NCBI GenBank assembly: GCA_900549975.1
Contig: URQK01000002.1
Coordinates: 1-45,086, forward strand
DNA from: an uncultured Mollicutes bacterium
GTDB taxonomy: Bacteria > Bacillota_I > Bacilli_A > RFN20 > CAG-826
Length of the DNA stretch: 45,086 nucleotides
Direction of reading: 5' to 3'
The position numbers and the translations under genes are program-made. Positions 9,156-16,708 of the stretch are shown here, piece by piece (positions within the stretch are counted from its first letter, which is position 1; every line of letters starts with the position of its first letter). A model generated the notes under the pieces. That model worked only from the letters and a program-made list of their open reading frames with translations. It did no database searches and was not told the DNA's origin.

Positions 9156-11351
9156 ATGAAAGTAATTAAACGTGGAGGACAAGAAGTCAAGTTCAATTTA
9201 GACAAAATCAAATTAGCAATTATTCACGCTAACGAATCAATTGAACCACAAGATCGTTTATCATTGGAAGCAATTGATAAGGTTGTAGCTGACCTTAATG
9301 TAAAATGCAAAAAAATTAAGAGAGCTTTAAATGTTGAAGAAATTCAAGATATGGTTGAAGATGCTTTAATGGCTTCTGGTAACTATGCTTTAGCACGCTC
9401 CTATATTACATATAGATATAATCGCGCGCTCGTAAGAAAAGCAAATACAACAGATGAAAGTATTCTTTCTCTTATCGAATTAAATAATGAAGAAGTTAAA
9501 CAGGAGAACTCTAATAAGAATCCAGTTATTGTTTCTACACAACGTGATTATATGGCTGGTGAAGTATCTAAAGATATCTCTAAACGTTTCTTATTACCAG
9601 AAGATATTGTAAAAGCACATAAAGAAGGCATTATCCATTTTCATGATATGGATTACTTTGCTCAACATATTCATAACTGCGATTTAGTCAATTTGGAAGA
9701 TATGTTACAAAATGGCACAGTTATCTCTGGTACATTAATTGAAAAACCACATTCATTTTATACAGCTTGTAATATTGCTACTCAAATTATTGCTCAAGTT
9801 GCATCTAGCCAATATGGTGGACAAACAATTACTTTGTCACATTTAGCACCATTCGTTGATGAATCAAGAAGAAATATTCGTGAAGATGTTCTTGAAGAAC
9901 TAGCAGAATATCGTAAAGATTTCAAAGGACCAAAACAAGAATTTGATGATATGGTTGAAAGTATTGTTCAAAAACGTTTAAAGAAAGAAATTGAACATGG
10001 TGTTCAAACAATTCAATATCAAATTAATACTTTGCAAACTACTAATGGACAAACACCTTTCGTGTCTGTGAATATGTATTTGAATGAAGCAAAAGACGAA
10101 CGTACTAAAGAAGATTTAGCAATGGTTATAGAGGAAGTCTTGAAACAAAGAATTCAAGGCACTAAGAATCCAGCTGGCGAATGGATTACTCCAGCTTTCC
10201 CAAAACTCCTTTATGTTTTAGAAGAAGAAAATATTCATGAAGATTCTAAATATTGGTATTTAACTAAGTTAGCAGCGGAATGTACTGCTAAAAGAATGGT
10301 ACCAGACTATATTTCTGAAAAGAAAATGCTTGAATATAAGATTGATAAGAATGGTAATGGTAATTGCTATCCTTGTATGGGTTGCCGTTCATTCTTAACT
10401 CCTTATGTTGATGAAAACGGCAAACCTAAATATTATGGCCGTTTTAATCAAGGTGTTGTTACCATTAACTTAATTGATGTTGCTTTGTCTTCTAAGAAAG
10501 ATATGGACTTATTCTTTAAAATACTTGATGAACGTCTTGAACTTTGCCATAGAGCGTTACAATGCCGTCATGAAAGATTGACAGGTACTGTATCTGACGT
10601 TGCTCCAATTTTATGGCAATATGGCGCATTAGCAAGATTAAAGAAAGGCGAAACTATTGATAAACTTCTTCATGGTGGTTATTCAACAATTTCTTTAGGA
10701 TATGCAGGCTTATGGGAAACAGTTCTTTATATGGTTGATAAAAAACTTACTGAAGAAGAAGGTAAACAATTTGGTTTAAAAGTCATGCAAACCTTAAATG
10801 ACTATACTAATAAATGGAAAAAAGAAGAAAATATTGATTATTCTTTATACGGAACACCAATTGAAAGTACAACTTATAAATTTGCTAAGAGTTTACAAAA
10901 AAGATTTGGTATTATTCCAGGAATAACTGATAAAAACTATATCACCAATTCTTATCACGTTCATGTAACTGAACAAATTGATGCATTCTCTAAATTTGCA
11001 TTAGAAGCAGAATTCCAAAGATTATCACCTGGTGGCGCTATTTCGTATGTCGAAGTGCCAAATATGAAAGATAACATTCCAGCAGTATTATCAGTAATCA
11101 AATATATTTATGAAAATATTATGTATGCTGAACTTAATACAAAATCAGACTTCTGCCAAGTTTGTGGATATGATGGGGAAATTCAAATTGTTACTGACGA
11201 AGATGGCAAATTAGTTTGGGAATGCCCACATTGCCATAATAGAGATCAAAGTAAAATGAATGTTGCGCGTCGTACATGTGGCTATATTGGTACACAATAT
11301 TGGAACCAAGGCCGTACACAAGAAATTAAAGAAAGAGTATTACATTTATAA
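9156..11351 (+). CDS. nrdD: Anaerobic ribonucleoside-triphosphate reductase (class III)
   Basis: NrdD reduces ribonucleotides to deoxyribonucleotides using a glycyl radical and works only without oxygen. ATG 9156 is chosen over in-frame 9126 because AGGAG lies 10 nt upstream (9141-9145) and the family start MKVIKRGGQEVKF follows directly. The 731-aa product has an N-terminal ATP-cone (about 1-95), the catalytic barrel with NGNCYPCMGCRSF, and a C-terminal zinc ribbon (CQVCGYDG...CPHCH). The glycyl-radical loop is RRTCGYIG, with Gly709 the likely radical site. The length is normal for the family. Its activase gene nrdG starts 2 bp after the stop, and dut follows. Confidence 0.97.
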   Translation: MKVIKRGGQEVKFNLDKIKLAIIHANESIEPQDRLSLEAIDKVVADLNVKCKKIKRALNVEEIQDMVEDALMASGNYALARSYITYRYNRALVRKANTTDESILSLIELNNEEVKQENSNKNPVIVSTQRDYMAGEVSKDISKRFLLPEDIVKAHKEGIIHFHDMDYFAQHIHNCDLVNLEDMLQNGTVISGTLIEKPHSFYTACNIATQIIAQVASSQYGGQTITLSHLAPFVDESRRNIREDVLEELAEYRKDFKGPKQEFDDMVESIVQKRLKKEIEHGVQTIQYQINTLQTTNGQTPFVSVNMYLNEAKDERTKEDLAMVIEEVLKQRIQGTKNPAGEWITPAFPKLLYVLEEENIHEDSKYWYLTKLAAECTAKRMVPDYISEKKMLEYKIDKNGNGNCYPCMGCRSFLTPYVDENGKPKYYGRFNQGVVTINLIDVALSSKKDMDLFFKILDERLELCHRALQCRHERLTGTVSDVAPILWQYGALARLKKGETIDKLLHGGYSTISLGYAGLWETVLYMVDKKLTEEEGKQFGLKVMQTLNDYTNKWKKEENIDYSLYGTPIESTTYKFAKSLQKRFGIIPGITDKNYITNSYHVHVTEQIDAFSKFALEAEFQRLSPGGAISYVEVPNMKDNIPAVLSVIKYIYENIMYAELNTKSDFCQVCGYDGEIQIVTDEDGKLVWECPHCHNRDQSKMNVARRTCGYIGTQYWNQGRTQEIKERVLHL

Positions 11352-11353
11352 TT

Positions 11354-11884
11354 ATGAATTATGGCGAGATTAAAAATTGTGATATCGCTAACGGAATAGG
11401 GGTACGTGTATCCCTTTTCGTTTCGGGATGTCGTAATCATTGTAAAAATTGTTTTAATCCAATGACTTGGGCTTTTGATTATGGTAAAGAATTTACTAAT
11501 TATACTAAAGAAGCCTTAATCGATAGTTTAAAAAAAGATTATATTGAAGGACTTACGATTTTAGGTGGAGAACCATTTGAACCAGAAAACCAAGAGCAAG
11601 TATTAGAACTCATACAAGAAGTAAGAAAAGAAGTTCCTAATAAAACAATTTGGGTTTATTCTGGATTCACTTATGAAGAATTAATGGGCGTTGAACAAAG
11701 TAGAGCAAGTTTACCAAGTGCAAAAGAAATATTAAGCTTAATTGATATTTTAGTGGACGGAAAATTTGTAGAAGAACTAAAAGATATTCGTCTTAAATTT
11801 CGTGGCTCAAGTAATCAAAGAATTATTGATATGAAAGAAACAAATAAACAAGGAAAGATAGTTTTATCTTCTCTAAATAAATAG
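11354..11884 (+). CDS. nrdG: Anaerobic ribonucleotide reductase-activating protein (radical SAM)
   Basis: NrdG uses a [4Fe-4S] cluster and S-adenosylmethionine to place the glycyl radical on NrdD. The cluster-binding CX3CX2C motif is Cys26, Cys30 and Cys33 (GCRNHCKNC), and GGEPFEP follows around residues 72-78. The 176-aa length fits the family. The gene begins 2 bp after nrdD with no SD of its own, so translational coupling to nrdD is likely and would keep enzyme and activase in ratio. The TAG stop overlaps the SD of dut. Confidence 0.96.
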   Translation: MNYGEIKNCDIANGIGVRVSLFVSGCRNHCKNCFNPMTWAFDYGKEFTNYTKEALIDSLKKDYIEGLTILGGEPFEPENQEQVLELIQEVRKEVPNKTIWVYSGFTYEELMGVEQSRASLPSAKEILSLIDILVDGKFVEELKDIRLKFRGSSNQRIIDMKETNKQGKIVLSSLNK

Positions 11885-11893
11885 GAGGACCTT

Positions 11894-12331
11894 ATGCATA
11901 TTAACATTAAAAAACTAAATGATTTAGCAATAATCCCAACTTATGGTAGTGAATTTTCAGCAGGTGCAGATTTATATGCTTGCGAAGAAAATGATGTTAC
12001 CATATTGCCACATCAAACTAAATTAATTCATACTGGTATTGCTTTAGAAATACCAGTTGGTTATGCGGGATTAATTTATGCTCGTAGTGGATTAGCGAGT
12101 AAAAGGCATTTAGCTCCAGCAAATAAAGTAGGAGTTGTTGATGCTGATTATCGAGGGGAAATCATGGTTGCTTTACATAATCATAGCGATGAACCACAGA
12201 CGATTGCTAAAGATGAACGTATTGCCCAATTAGTGGTCACTCCATTTTTAAAAGTTGAGTTTGATGAAGTAGATAGTTTGAATGATACTAAACGCGGTAC
12301 ATGTGGATTTGGATCGACTGGAACCAAATAA
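11894..12331 (+). CDS. dut: dUTP diphosphatase
   Basis: Hydrolyses dUTP to dUMP and pyrophosphate, keeping uracil out of DNA and feeding dTMP synthesis. The 145-aa trimeric-dUTPase signature is complete: AGADLYA at 23-29, RSGLA at 64-68, GVVDADYRGEI at 80-90, and the C-terminal arm RGTCGFGSTG at 134-143, which closes over the active site. A strong SD (AGGAGG) overlaps the nrdG stop. Its place directly after nrdDG makes a dNTP-supply and dNTP-cleaning operon. A terminator follows. Confidence 0.96.
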   Translation: MHINIKKLNDLAIIPTYGSEFSAGADLYACEENDVTILPHQTKLIHTGIALEIPVGYAGLIYARSGLASKRHLAPANKVGVVDADYRGEIMVALHNHSDEPQTIAKDERIAQLVVTPFLKVEFDEVDSLNDTKRGTCGFGSTGTK

Positions 12332-12365
12332 AAAATCGACAAATAATTGAATATTGTTTAAAAAA

Positions 12366-12393
12366 AACGTTGTCATTATTGCAATGTTTTTTT
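12366..12393 (+). terminator. Probable terminator after dut
   Basis: AACGTTG at 12366-12372 pairs with CAATGTT at 12382-12388 (one G-T pair) around a 9-nt loop, and a run of T follows. An A-run on the other side could make it work in both directions. Confidence 0.65.
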
Positions 12394-12407
12394 AATATTG
12401 TTATATT
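12379..12407 (+). promoter_or_regulatory. Possible promoter of the 12437 lipoprotein gene
   Basis: TTGCAA at 12379-12384, a 17-nt spacer and TATATT at 12402-12407. The -35 lies inside the descending arm of the dut terminator hairpin. Confidence 0.5.
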
Positions 12408-12436
12408 ATAAATATAAAGGAAGGAAGAAATTTATT

Positions 12437-13249
12437 ATGAAAAAAAATATTAAAACTATCGCAAGTTTAGCTTTTGTTGCCTTACTTGCAGCTTCATGTG
12501 ATGGCTCAAATATCACAAAAGAAGAAGCACAAAAAAGAGCAAAAAATGTGGCTGATCATGAATCAGAAACTGCTACAGAAGTATTAGAAAAAGGAGTTCA
12601 TCTTTCACTTAAAACTAAGAGTGTAGTTAAAGAAGTAAAATCAAATGCTTCTATGGACATTTATTTTGCTAAGAACTATTTCCATGTTGCTGTAAGTGGC
12701 AAAACAGAAGGCGGAAGTACTGAAGGAAGTACTAAGAGCGATATTTACTTTGGACAAAAAGATGAAAAGTTCTATGCAATTAATACAGTTGATAAGGAAT
12801 ATGCAGTATTAGAATCCGCTACAATTGCTAAGTTTACGGATAAAGTTGCAGAGGCCGTTGATTCAGTATTGGATTTAGGTTCTTCTGATTCATTGAAAAA
12901 AATGCTTGCTACATTCCCACAAAGTTCATCTACAACTGAAATTGATGGATACAAGCATGCTTATGAAATGAAATCAAAAGGTGAAGGTCACTTATGCTTA
13001 AAATCAACAACTTCTTATACTGATAAAGAAGATAAAAAATCAGAAATCGTTTATAAACTAGTTGTTGATAATTATCGCTTTGCTTCTTATGATTTCTCTA
13101 CATCTACAACAGGTGTTTATGCTTCAGCAAAAGCAAGTGCCAAGTATTCAATTAGCAAATCATTACCAAGCGTTAGCGGAATGAAAGAAGTAGCTTCTGC
13201 TTCATTTGAATTTAATTTCGATTTACCTGATTTAGGCGAATTAAAATAA
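12437..13249 (+). CDS. Small lipoprotein, function unknown
   Basis: ATG 12437 is chosen because AAGGAAGG precedes it and it opens a textbook lipoprotein signal (MKKNIKTIASLAFVALLAASC) with lipidated Cys21. A start at 12398 would lie in the promoter. The mature part is about 250 aa, Ser/Lys/Thr-rich and predominantly beta-strand in character. It alternates SMDIYFAKNYFHVAV-type strands with a GGSTEGSTKSD loop near residues 95-105, and has few Cys or aromatic landmarks. The pattern recalls the LolA/LppX-like or DUF lipoproteins of Firmicutes, but I cannot assign a family. It has its own promoter and terminator and so is probably monocistronic. Confidence 0.75.
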   Translation: MKKNIKTIASLAFVALLAASCDGSNITKEEAQKRAKNVADHESETATEVLEKGVHLSLKTKSVVKEVKSNASMDIYFAKNYFHVAVSGKTEGGSTEGSTKSDIYFGQKDEKFYAINTVDKEYAVLESATIAKFTDKVAEAVDSVLDLGSSDSLKKMLATFPQSSSTTEIDGYKHAYEMKSKGEGHLCLKSTTSYTDKEDKKSEIVYKLVVDNYRFASYDFSTSTTGVYASAKASAKYSISKSLPSVSGMKEVASASFEFNFDLPDLGELK

Positions 13250-13267
13250 ATAGTTATATTAACTACT

Positions 13268-13302
13268 AATTGCCCACATCTATTTGTGGGCAATTTTTTT
13301 GT
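13268..13302 (+). terminator. Strong rho-independent terminator
   Basis: A perfect 11-bp stem, AATTGCCCACA (13268-13278) with TGTGGGCAATT (13285-13295), has a 6-nt loop and a T-run of seven to eight. Confidence 0.95.
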
Positions 13303-13309
13303 ATTTAAC

Positions 13310-13338
13310 TTGAAATAATAACTTCTAAGTGTTAGTAT
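13310..13338 (+). promoter_or_regulatory. Promoter of tmRNA
   Basis: TTGAAA at 13310-13315, a 17-nt spacer and TAGTAT at 13333-13338. Transcription would begin near 13345, leaving a short 5' extension for RNase P to remove before the mature tmRNA end. Confidence 0.65.
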
Positions 13339-13369
13339 ATTTCCATGCTTTAAGCATACAATACTAAAT

Positions 13370-13738
13370 GGGGATGTATTGGTCTCGACAGGGTATGGTC
13401 GGGTAAGGAGCGCAGTCGGATGGTCGCGTTAAAGACCAAAAAACAATATCTGGCAACAGAAATCAATTTGCTTTCGCTGCTTAATTAAAGCCTATTAGTC
13501 CCACTTATCGGGAAGCAAAGCCATCTTAATGAACTGGGTCTCTTGGTTTGTTAAAGGTGTAATTTAAAGAGAATAAGGTTTATCGATATCTATAAGGTAG
13601 GCACGAAAAACTATAGGTTACTTAAAAGCGGATTCGTTTGTTGGTCTTACTTTTAAGGAAATCAAGCAGCAAACTAAACTGTAGTGATCTTTACTGGACT
13701 TATTTTGGACGCGGTTTCGATTACCGCCATCTCCACCA
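13370..13738 (+). ncRNA. ssrA: Transfer-messenger RNA (tmRNA)
   Basis: tmRNA rescues stalled ribosomes and tags the unfinished protein for proteolysis. The 5' end GGGGATG pairs with CATCTCC at the 3' end, followed by an encoded CCA (13736-13738). The conserved tmRNA start (GGTCTCGACAGGG) and T-arm-like GGTTTCGATTACC are present, and the length is 369 nt. The tag frame is best read from GGC 13452 to TAA 13484, giving GNRNQFAFAA after the charged Ala. The hydrophobic AA end fits ClpXP/FtsH recognition, though FAFAA replaces the commoner ALAA. Alternative frames give no Ala-Ala end. Confidence 0.96.
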
Positions 13739-13749
13739 AAATTAATTAT

Positions 13750-13778
13750 AACTGATGCAACATTGTGTCAGTTTTTTT
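13750..13778 (+). terminator. Terminator of tmRNA
   Basis: AACTGA at 13750-13755 pairs with TCAGTT at 13768-13773, with partial inner pairing, and is followed by seven T. Confidence 0.85.
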
Positions 13779-13789
13779 GTTACTCTGTG

Positions 13790-13831
13790 CATTTACTACA
13801 CGTTTATGATATAATCTAAATGTAGTAAATG
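13790..13831 (+). promoter_or_regulatory. Extended -10 promoter flanked by a perfect 11-bp inverted repeat
   Basis: CATTTACTACA (13790-13800) and its exact reverse complement TGTAGTAAATG (13821-13831) flank an extended -10 element, TGATATAAT (13807-13815). The half-sites contain TACTACA/TGTAGTA, similar to BlaI/MecI/CopY-type operator halves but split by 20 bp. It drives the 51-aa gene at 13869. The repeat could be an operator or, if transcribed from upstream, a hairpin. Confidence 0.65.
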
Positions 13832-13868
13832 TTTTTAGGTAAAGTTAAATGAATATGAGGTGGAAAAA

Positions 13869-14024
13869 ATGAAAACACACGTGAGTGGAAAAACACATAC
13901 CAAACAACAATTAGATAATTATGCCAATCAAAATAATCCCAATAATGCCGCTTATAAAGCAAACATGGATAATCATGCTAACCAATGTAACAAAAATAAT
14001 AAAAGCTATAAAGGTAAAAAATAA
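13869..14024 (+). CDS. Small Asn-rich protein (51 aa) with a 16-residue tandem repeat
   Basis: ATG 13869 is preceded by a strong SD (GAGGTGG) and its own promoter. The product starts MKTHVSGKTHTKQQL and contains two copies of a 16-residue unit, D-N-Y/H-A-N-Q-x-N-x-N-N-x-x-Y-K-x, at 16-31 and 34-49, ending in KGKK. It is basic and Asn-rich, with no signal peptide and one Cys. I recall similar small NPNN-containing proteins as hypotheticals in other Firmicutes, which supports it being real; this is from memory. Function unknown. Confidence 0.75.
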   Translation: MKTHVSGKTHTKQQLDNYANQNNPNNAAYKANMDNHANQCNKNNKSYKGKK

Positions 14025-14237
14025 GTAAACGCATATGAAGTATTAATGTATCCGTCAAAAAATATAGAAGCACCCATTTTTAAGTTGGAGATAATAAAAA
14101 AACTATTTTATAATTGATTATTTAGGTGTAAAGAACAATTTTAATAAATTTAATTAGTAATTTGATTTTAAGATAATAAATTATAAATCAACACATATCA
14201 CTTTTTGTGTTGTTTAATTAATACTCTTATCAACATA
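14025..14237. other. Intergenic region with one weak hairpin
   Basis: AT-rich spacer. CAACACA (14189-14195) and TGTGTTG (14206-14212) form a hairpin followed by TTTAATT, a weak terminator candidate for the 51-aa gene. Nothing else was recognised. Confidence 0.4.
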
Positions 14238-14247
14238 AACTATAGTT
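14238..14247. promoter_or_regulatory. Small palindrome before the TetR operon, possible operator
   Basis: AACTATAGTT is a perfect 10-bp palindrome 8 bp before the SD AGGAGG (14255-14260) of an operon that encodes a TetR-type regulator. Autoregulation through this site is a guess; the palindrome is short. Confidence 0.3.
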
Positions 14248-14269
14248 GTTCGATAGGAGGATTAAAATT

Positions 14270-14629
14270 ATGAACACAGATAAAATTTATGCAGAATCAA
14301 TTGCAAACGAATACGCACCAAAGGACACATCAAAAGTAGTTGCGTTAAAAAAACTTGATGCAAAGGCTAAAGGACCCGCTAATATATTTGGATATACTTT
14401 TGGTATTATTGGTTCATTAGTATTAGGAGTAGGAATGTGCTTATCGATGAAAGTAATTGGAGATGGAAGTACATTAATGATGGTATTAGGTATTATCATT
14501 GGCATTATTGGTATGGCTATGGTAGGATTTAATTATCCAATATATAAGAGAATATTGGCCAAAGGCAAAGAAAAATATGCTTATGATATTGTTACATTAG
14601 CTAAAGAGATTGCCGAAGAAGTAGAATAA
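14270..14629 (+). CDS. Small two-helix membrane protein in a TetR operon
   Basis: ATG 14270 follows a perfect AGGAGG with 9-nt spacing; the longer frame from 14246 would begin before the SD. The 119-aa product begins MNTDKIYAESIANEYAPK and has two membrane helices (about 40-62 and 68-90) separated by a GDGS turn. It ends in a charged segment, KGKEKYAYDIVTLAKEI. I recall close relatives in Firmicutes under the unsupported name dihydropteridine reductase; nothing here suggests an enzyme. The TetR regulator follows 21 bp later. Confidence 0.75.
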   Translation: MNTDKIYAESIANEYAPKDTSKVVALKKLDAKAKGPANIFGYTFGIIGSLVLGVGMCLSMKVIGDGSTLMMVLGIIIGIIGMAMVGFNYPIYKRILAKGKEKYAYDIVTLAKEIAEEVE

Positions 14630-14650
14630 TTATTGAAAGTAGGTGGCGTT

Positions 14651-15244
14651 ATGGATAAGTTTCAAAGCAAATATTTTAATACCGCCATACTTATGGATGA
14701 GGCTTTATTATTACTTTTAGAAAAGAAAGATTACCAATATATAACAGTAAAAGAAATATGCCAAAAAGCGGGAGTTAATCGATCTACTTTCTATCTTCAT
14801 TATGAAACAATGGATGATTTATTAAAAGAAGCCATTGCAATGATTAATAAAAGATTTTATGAATCATTCGGAAGTAAAAAAGACACTTTTAAAGGCGATT
14901 GGAAAATGTCTAAAAATAAAAGTGAATTAGTACTTATAACACCAGATTATTTAAAACCATATTTGGAATTTATCAAAGAAAATAAAAAAGCATTCAAATT
15001 AATTCATGATCGCCCAGAGCTATTTGATTCAGAATCAACATTTGAAAGAATGTATCAAGAATTATTTGAACCAATTATGGACAAACTAAATGTGCCACGT
15101 GATGAACAAAAATATGCTTTAACATTTTATTCTAAAGGCATATTAGCGGTTATCATGCTTTGGCTAGCGGATGATTGTAAAGAACCAATTGATAAAATTA
15201 TGAACATTATTATGAAATATACTCCCACTGGTAATGTAAGGTAG
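14651..15244 (+). CDS. TetR/AcrR family transcriptional regulator
   Basis: The protein is 197 aa from ATG 14651, which has AGGTGG 4 nt upstream. An in-frame TTG at 14633 would place the SD inside the coding region. The N-terminal helix-turn-helix (about 30-52) reads TVKEICQKAGVNRSTFYLHY, the standard TetR DNA-binding signature. The C-terminal ligand domain is helical and ends in a conserved hydrophobic face (FYSKGILAVIMLWLADDC). The domain type resembles TetR_C_14/DhaS-like regulators. It lies between two membrane-protein genes and probably controls that operon. Inducer unknown. Confidence 0.9.
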   Translation: MDKFQSKYFNTAILMDEALLLLLEKKDYQYITVKEICQKAGVNRSTFYLHYETMDDLLKEAIAMINKRFYESFGSKKDTFKGDWKMSKNKSELVLITPDYLKPYLEFIKENKKAFKLIHDRPELFDSESTFERMYQELFEPIMDKLNVPRDEQKYALTFYSKGILAVIMLWLADDCKEPIDKIMNIIMKYTPTGNVR

Positions 15245-15253
15245 GATTAAGAA

Positions 15254-15916
15254 ATGATTAAATCGATTAAAACCTTTGTTAGTAAGATTGTTTCTTTTTG
15301 TAAAAAATATTCTTTTTTAATATCTATTTGTTTTGCTCTGTTCTTTTGCATCTATAATGGAGTATTGGGATTTTATAAAAACGTTATTTGGAATATAGCA
15401 ATATTTTCATATTATCTATTACTTCTTACCATTAGGATGATTTTATATGTAAGAGAAAAGAAAAGTAAAACAGAAGATGAAAAAGATATAAGAAGAGATA
15501 AACAAATTTATATTTCAACATCAGTAATTATGTTTATTATGAACTTAGCGATGATTTTGCCGGCGATTTTACTTATCAATCATCAAAAAGAAGTAAATTT
15601 ATCGCTTATATCTGCGATTGCGGTTGCAGCTTATACAACTTATAAAGTTAGTTTAGCAATAATTAAATTTTGTAAAGTACAAAAAGAACAAAATCTCATT
15701 TATAAACAAGTAAGAATGGTAAACTTATTTGATGCGGTAATGTCAATTTTAACATTACAAAATACACTTACGATTGTGGCTTCTGATGGAAATGATGGAG
15801 ATATGTATACTTTATCAATAGTTACAACAATAGTGATGCTTTTAGCGGTCGCTATTATCTCTATTTATACTCTCAAGAAGAATCTTAATATTAACTTAAA
15901 AACTAGAACTGAATGA
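15254..15916 (+). CDS. Six-helix membrane protein, function unknown
   Basis: The 220-aa protein starts 9 bp after the TetR gene and belongs to the same operon. Six hydrophobic segments are visible, around residues 19-42, 45-67, 92-114, 120-140, 160-178 and 182-205. A charged cytoplasmic loop (REKKSKTEDEKDIRRDKQ) lies after the second. No transporter signature was recognised. It may be the regulated target of the TetR protein, for example an envelope-stress or drug-response protein, but the sequence does not show this. Confidence 0.75.
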   Translation: MIKSIKTFVSKIVSFCKKYSFLISICFALFFCIYNGVLGFYKNVIWNIAIFSYYLLLLTIRMILYVREKKSKTEDEKDIRRDKQIYISTSVIMFIMNLAMILPAILLINHQKEVNLSLISAIAVAAYTTYKVSLAIIKFCKVQKEQNLIYKQVRMVNLFDAVMSILTLQNTLTIVASDGNDGDMYTLSIVTTIVMLLAVAIISIYTLKKNLNINLKTRTE

Positions 15917-15937
15917 TGAAAAGTTTCTGGTTTTTTT
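15900..15937 (+). terminator. Terminator of the TetR operon
   Basis: AAACTAGAA (15900-15908) pairs with TTTCTGGTTT (15924-15933) with one G-T pair, followed by seven T. The stem begins inside the last codons of the membrane protein. Confidence 0.75.
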
Positions 15938-15952
15938 GCTTTTGATATCTCG

Positions 15953-15966
15953 TTAGTGTACACTAA
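15953..15966. promoter_or_regulatory. 14-bp perfect palindrome upstream of a methyltransferase gene
   Basis: TTAGTGTACACTAA reads the same on both strands and ends 6 bp before the SD AGGAG (15973-15977). Possible promoter elements overlap it (TTGCTT 15936 with TACACT 15959, or TTGATA 15942 with TAATAT 15964). It is therefore well placed as a repressor operator for the 15986 gene. The cognate regulator is not identified. Confidence 0.5.
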
Positions 15967-15985
15967 TATTGTAGGAGTAAATAAT

Positions 15986-16621
15986 ATGAACGATAATAAA
16001 CGATTCTGGGATAGAAATGCGAAAAGATATCAAAAAATGCAAAGAAATAATAAAAAAGGTGAAATATTTTTTCAAAAATTAGAAAGTAGCATAACTGGTT
16101 TTTTAAATAAAGATATGAATGTTTTGGAACTTGCCATGGGACCAGCAATGTTAACTAAGGCAATTGCTAATAATTCTAAATTTTTAACTGCGACTGATTA
16201 TTCGCAAGAAATGGTTAATGAAGCCAAAAAGAAAGATTTACCTAGTAATATCAATTTGGAAGTATGTGATTGCACTAATATGCCCTACATTGATAAAACA
16301 TTTGATGCGATTGTAATTGCTAATTGTCTACATATTATCCCTGATCCAATTAAAGCACTTAATGAAATAAGAAGAGTGCTTAAAGATGATGGTATTTTAA
16401 TCGCTCCCACATATACAAGAAATATGGGACACATTACGCCAAGAATTATTTTAATGGTGTTAGGTGGATTTAAAACTTATTCTAAGTGGACAGATAAAAA
16501 ATATATAGCATTTTTGCGTGAAAATAACTGGACTATTATTCATAATGAACTCATATATGGCAATGATTTTCCAGAGTGTTTTGTAGTAGCAAGAAAAAAT
16601 AACAATAATAATCTAGAATAA
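15986..16621 (+). CDS. Class I SAM-dependent methyltransferase
   Basis: ATG 15986 with AGGAG 8 nt upstream is used; the in-frame start at 15956 lies inside the palindrome. The 211-aa product has a Rossmann-like Methyltransf_11 core. Motif I is degenerate (VLELAMGPAML, where LDLGxGxG is usual), followed by TATDYSQEMV, the acidic VCDCTNMPY and the post-motif FDAIVIANCLHIIPDP. This UbiE/MenG-like pattern is used for small molecules; the substrate is unknown. The gene stands alone between the TetR operon and argS. Confidence 0.88.
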   Translation: MNDNKRFWDRNAKRYQKMQRNNKKGEIFFQKLESSITGFLNKDMNVLELAMGPAMLTKAIANNSKFLTATDYSQEMVNEAKKKDLPSNINLEVCDCTNMPYIDKTFDAIVIANCLHIIPDPIKALNEIRRVLKDDGILIAPTYTRNMGHITPRIILMVLGGFKTYSKWTDKKYIAFLRENNWTIIHNELIYGNDFPECFVVARKNNNNNLE

Positions 16622-16708
16622 GGAAGATAAATATAGTATTATATTTAAGCAAATCAATAAAGAAGAATAAAACAAATTACTAAAAGTGATTGGAAAGGTA
16701 AACTTATT

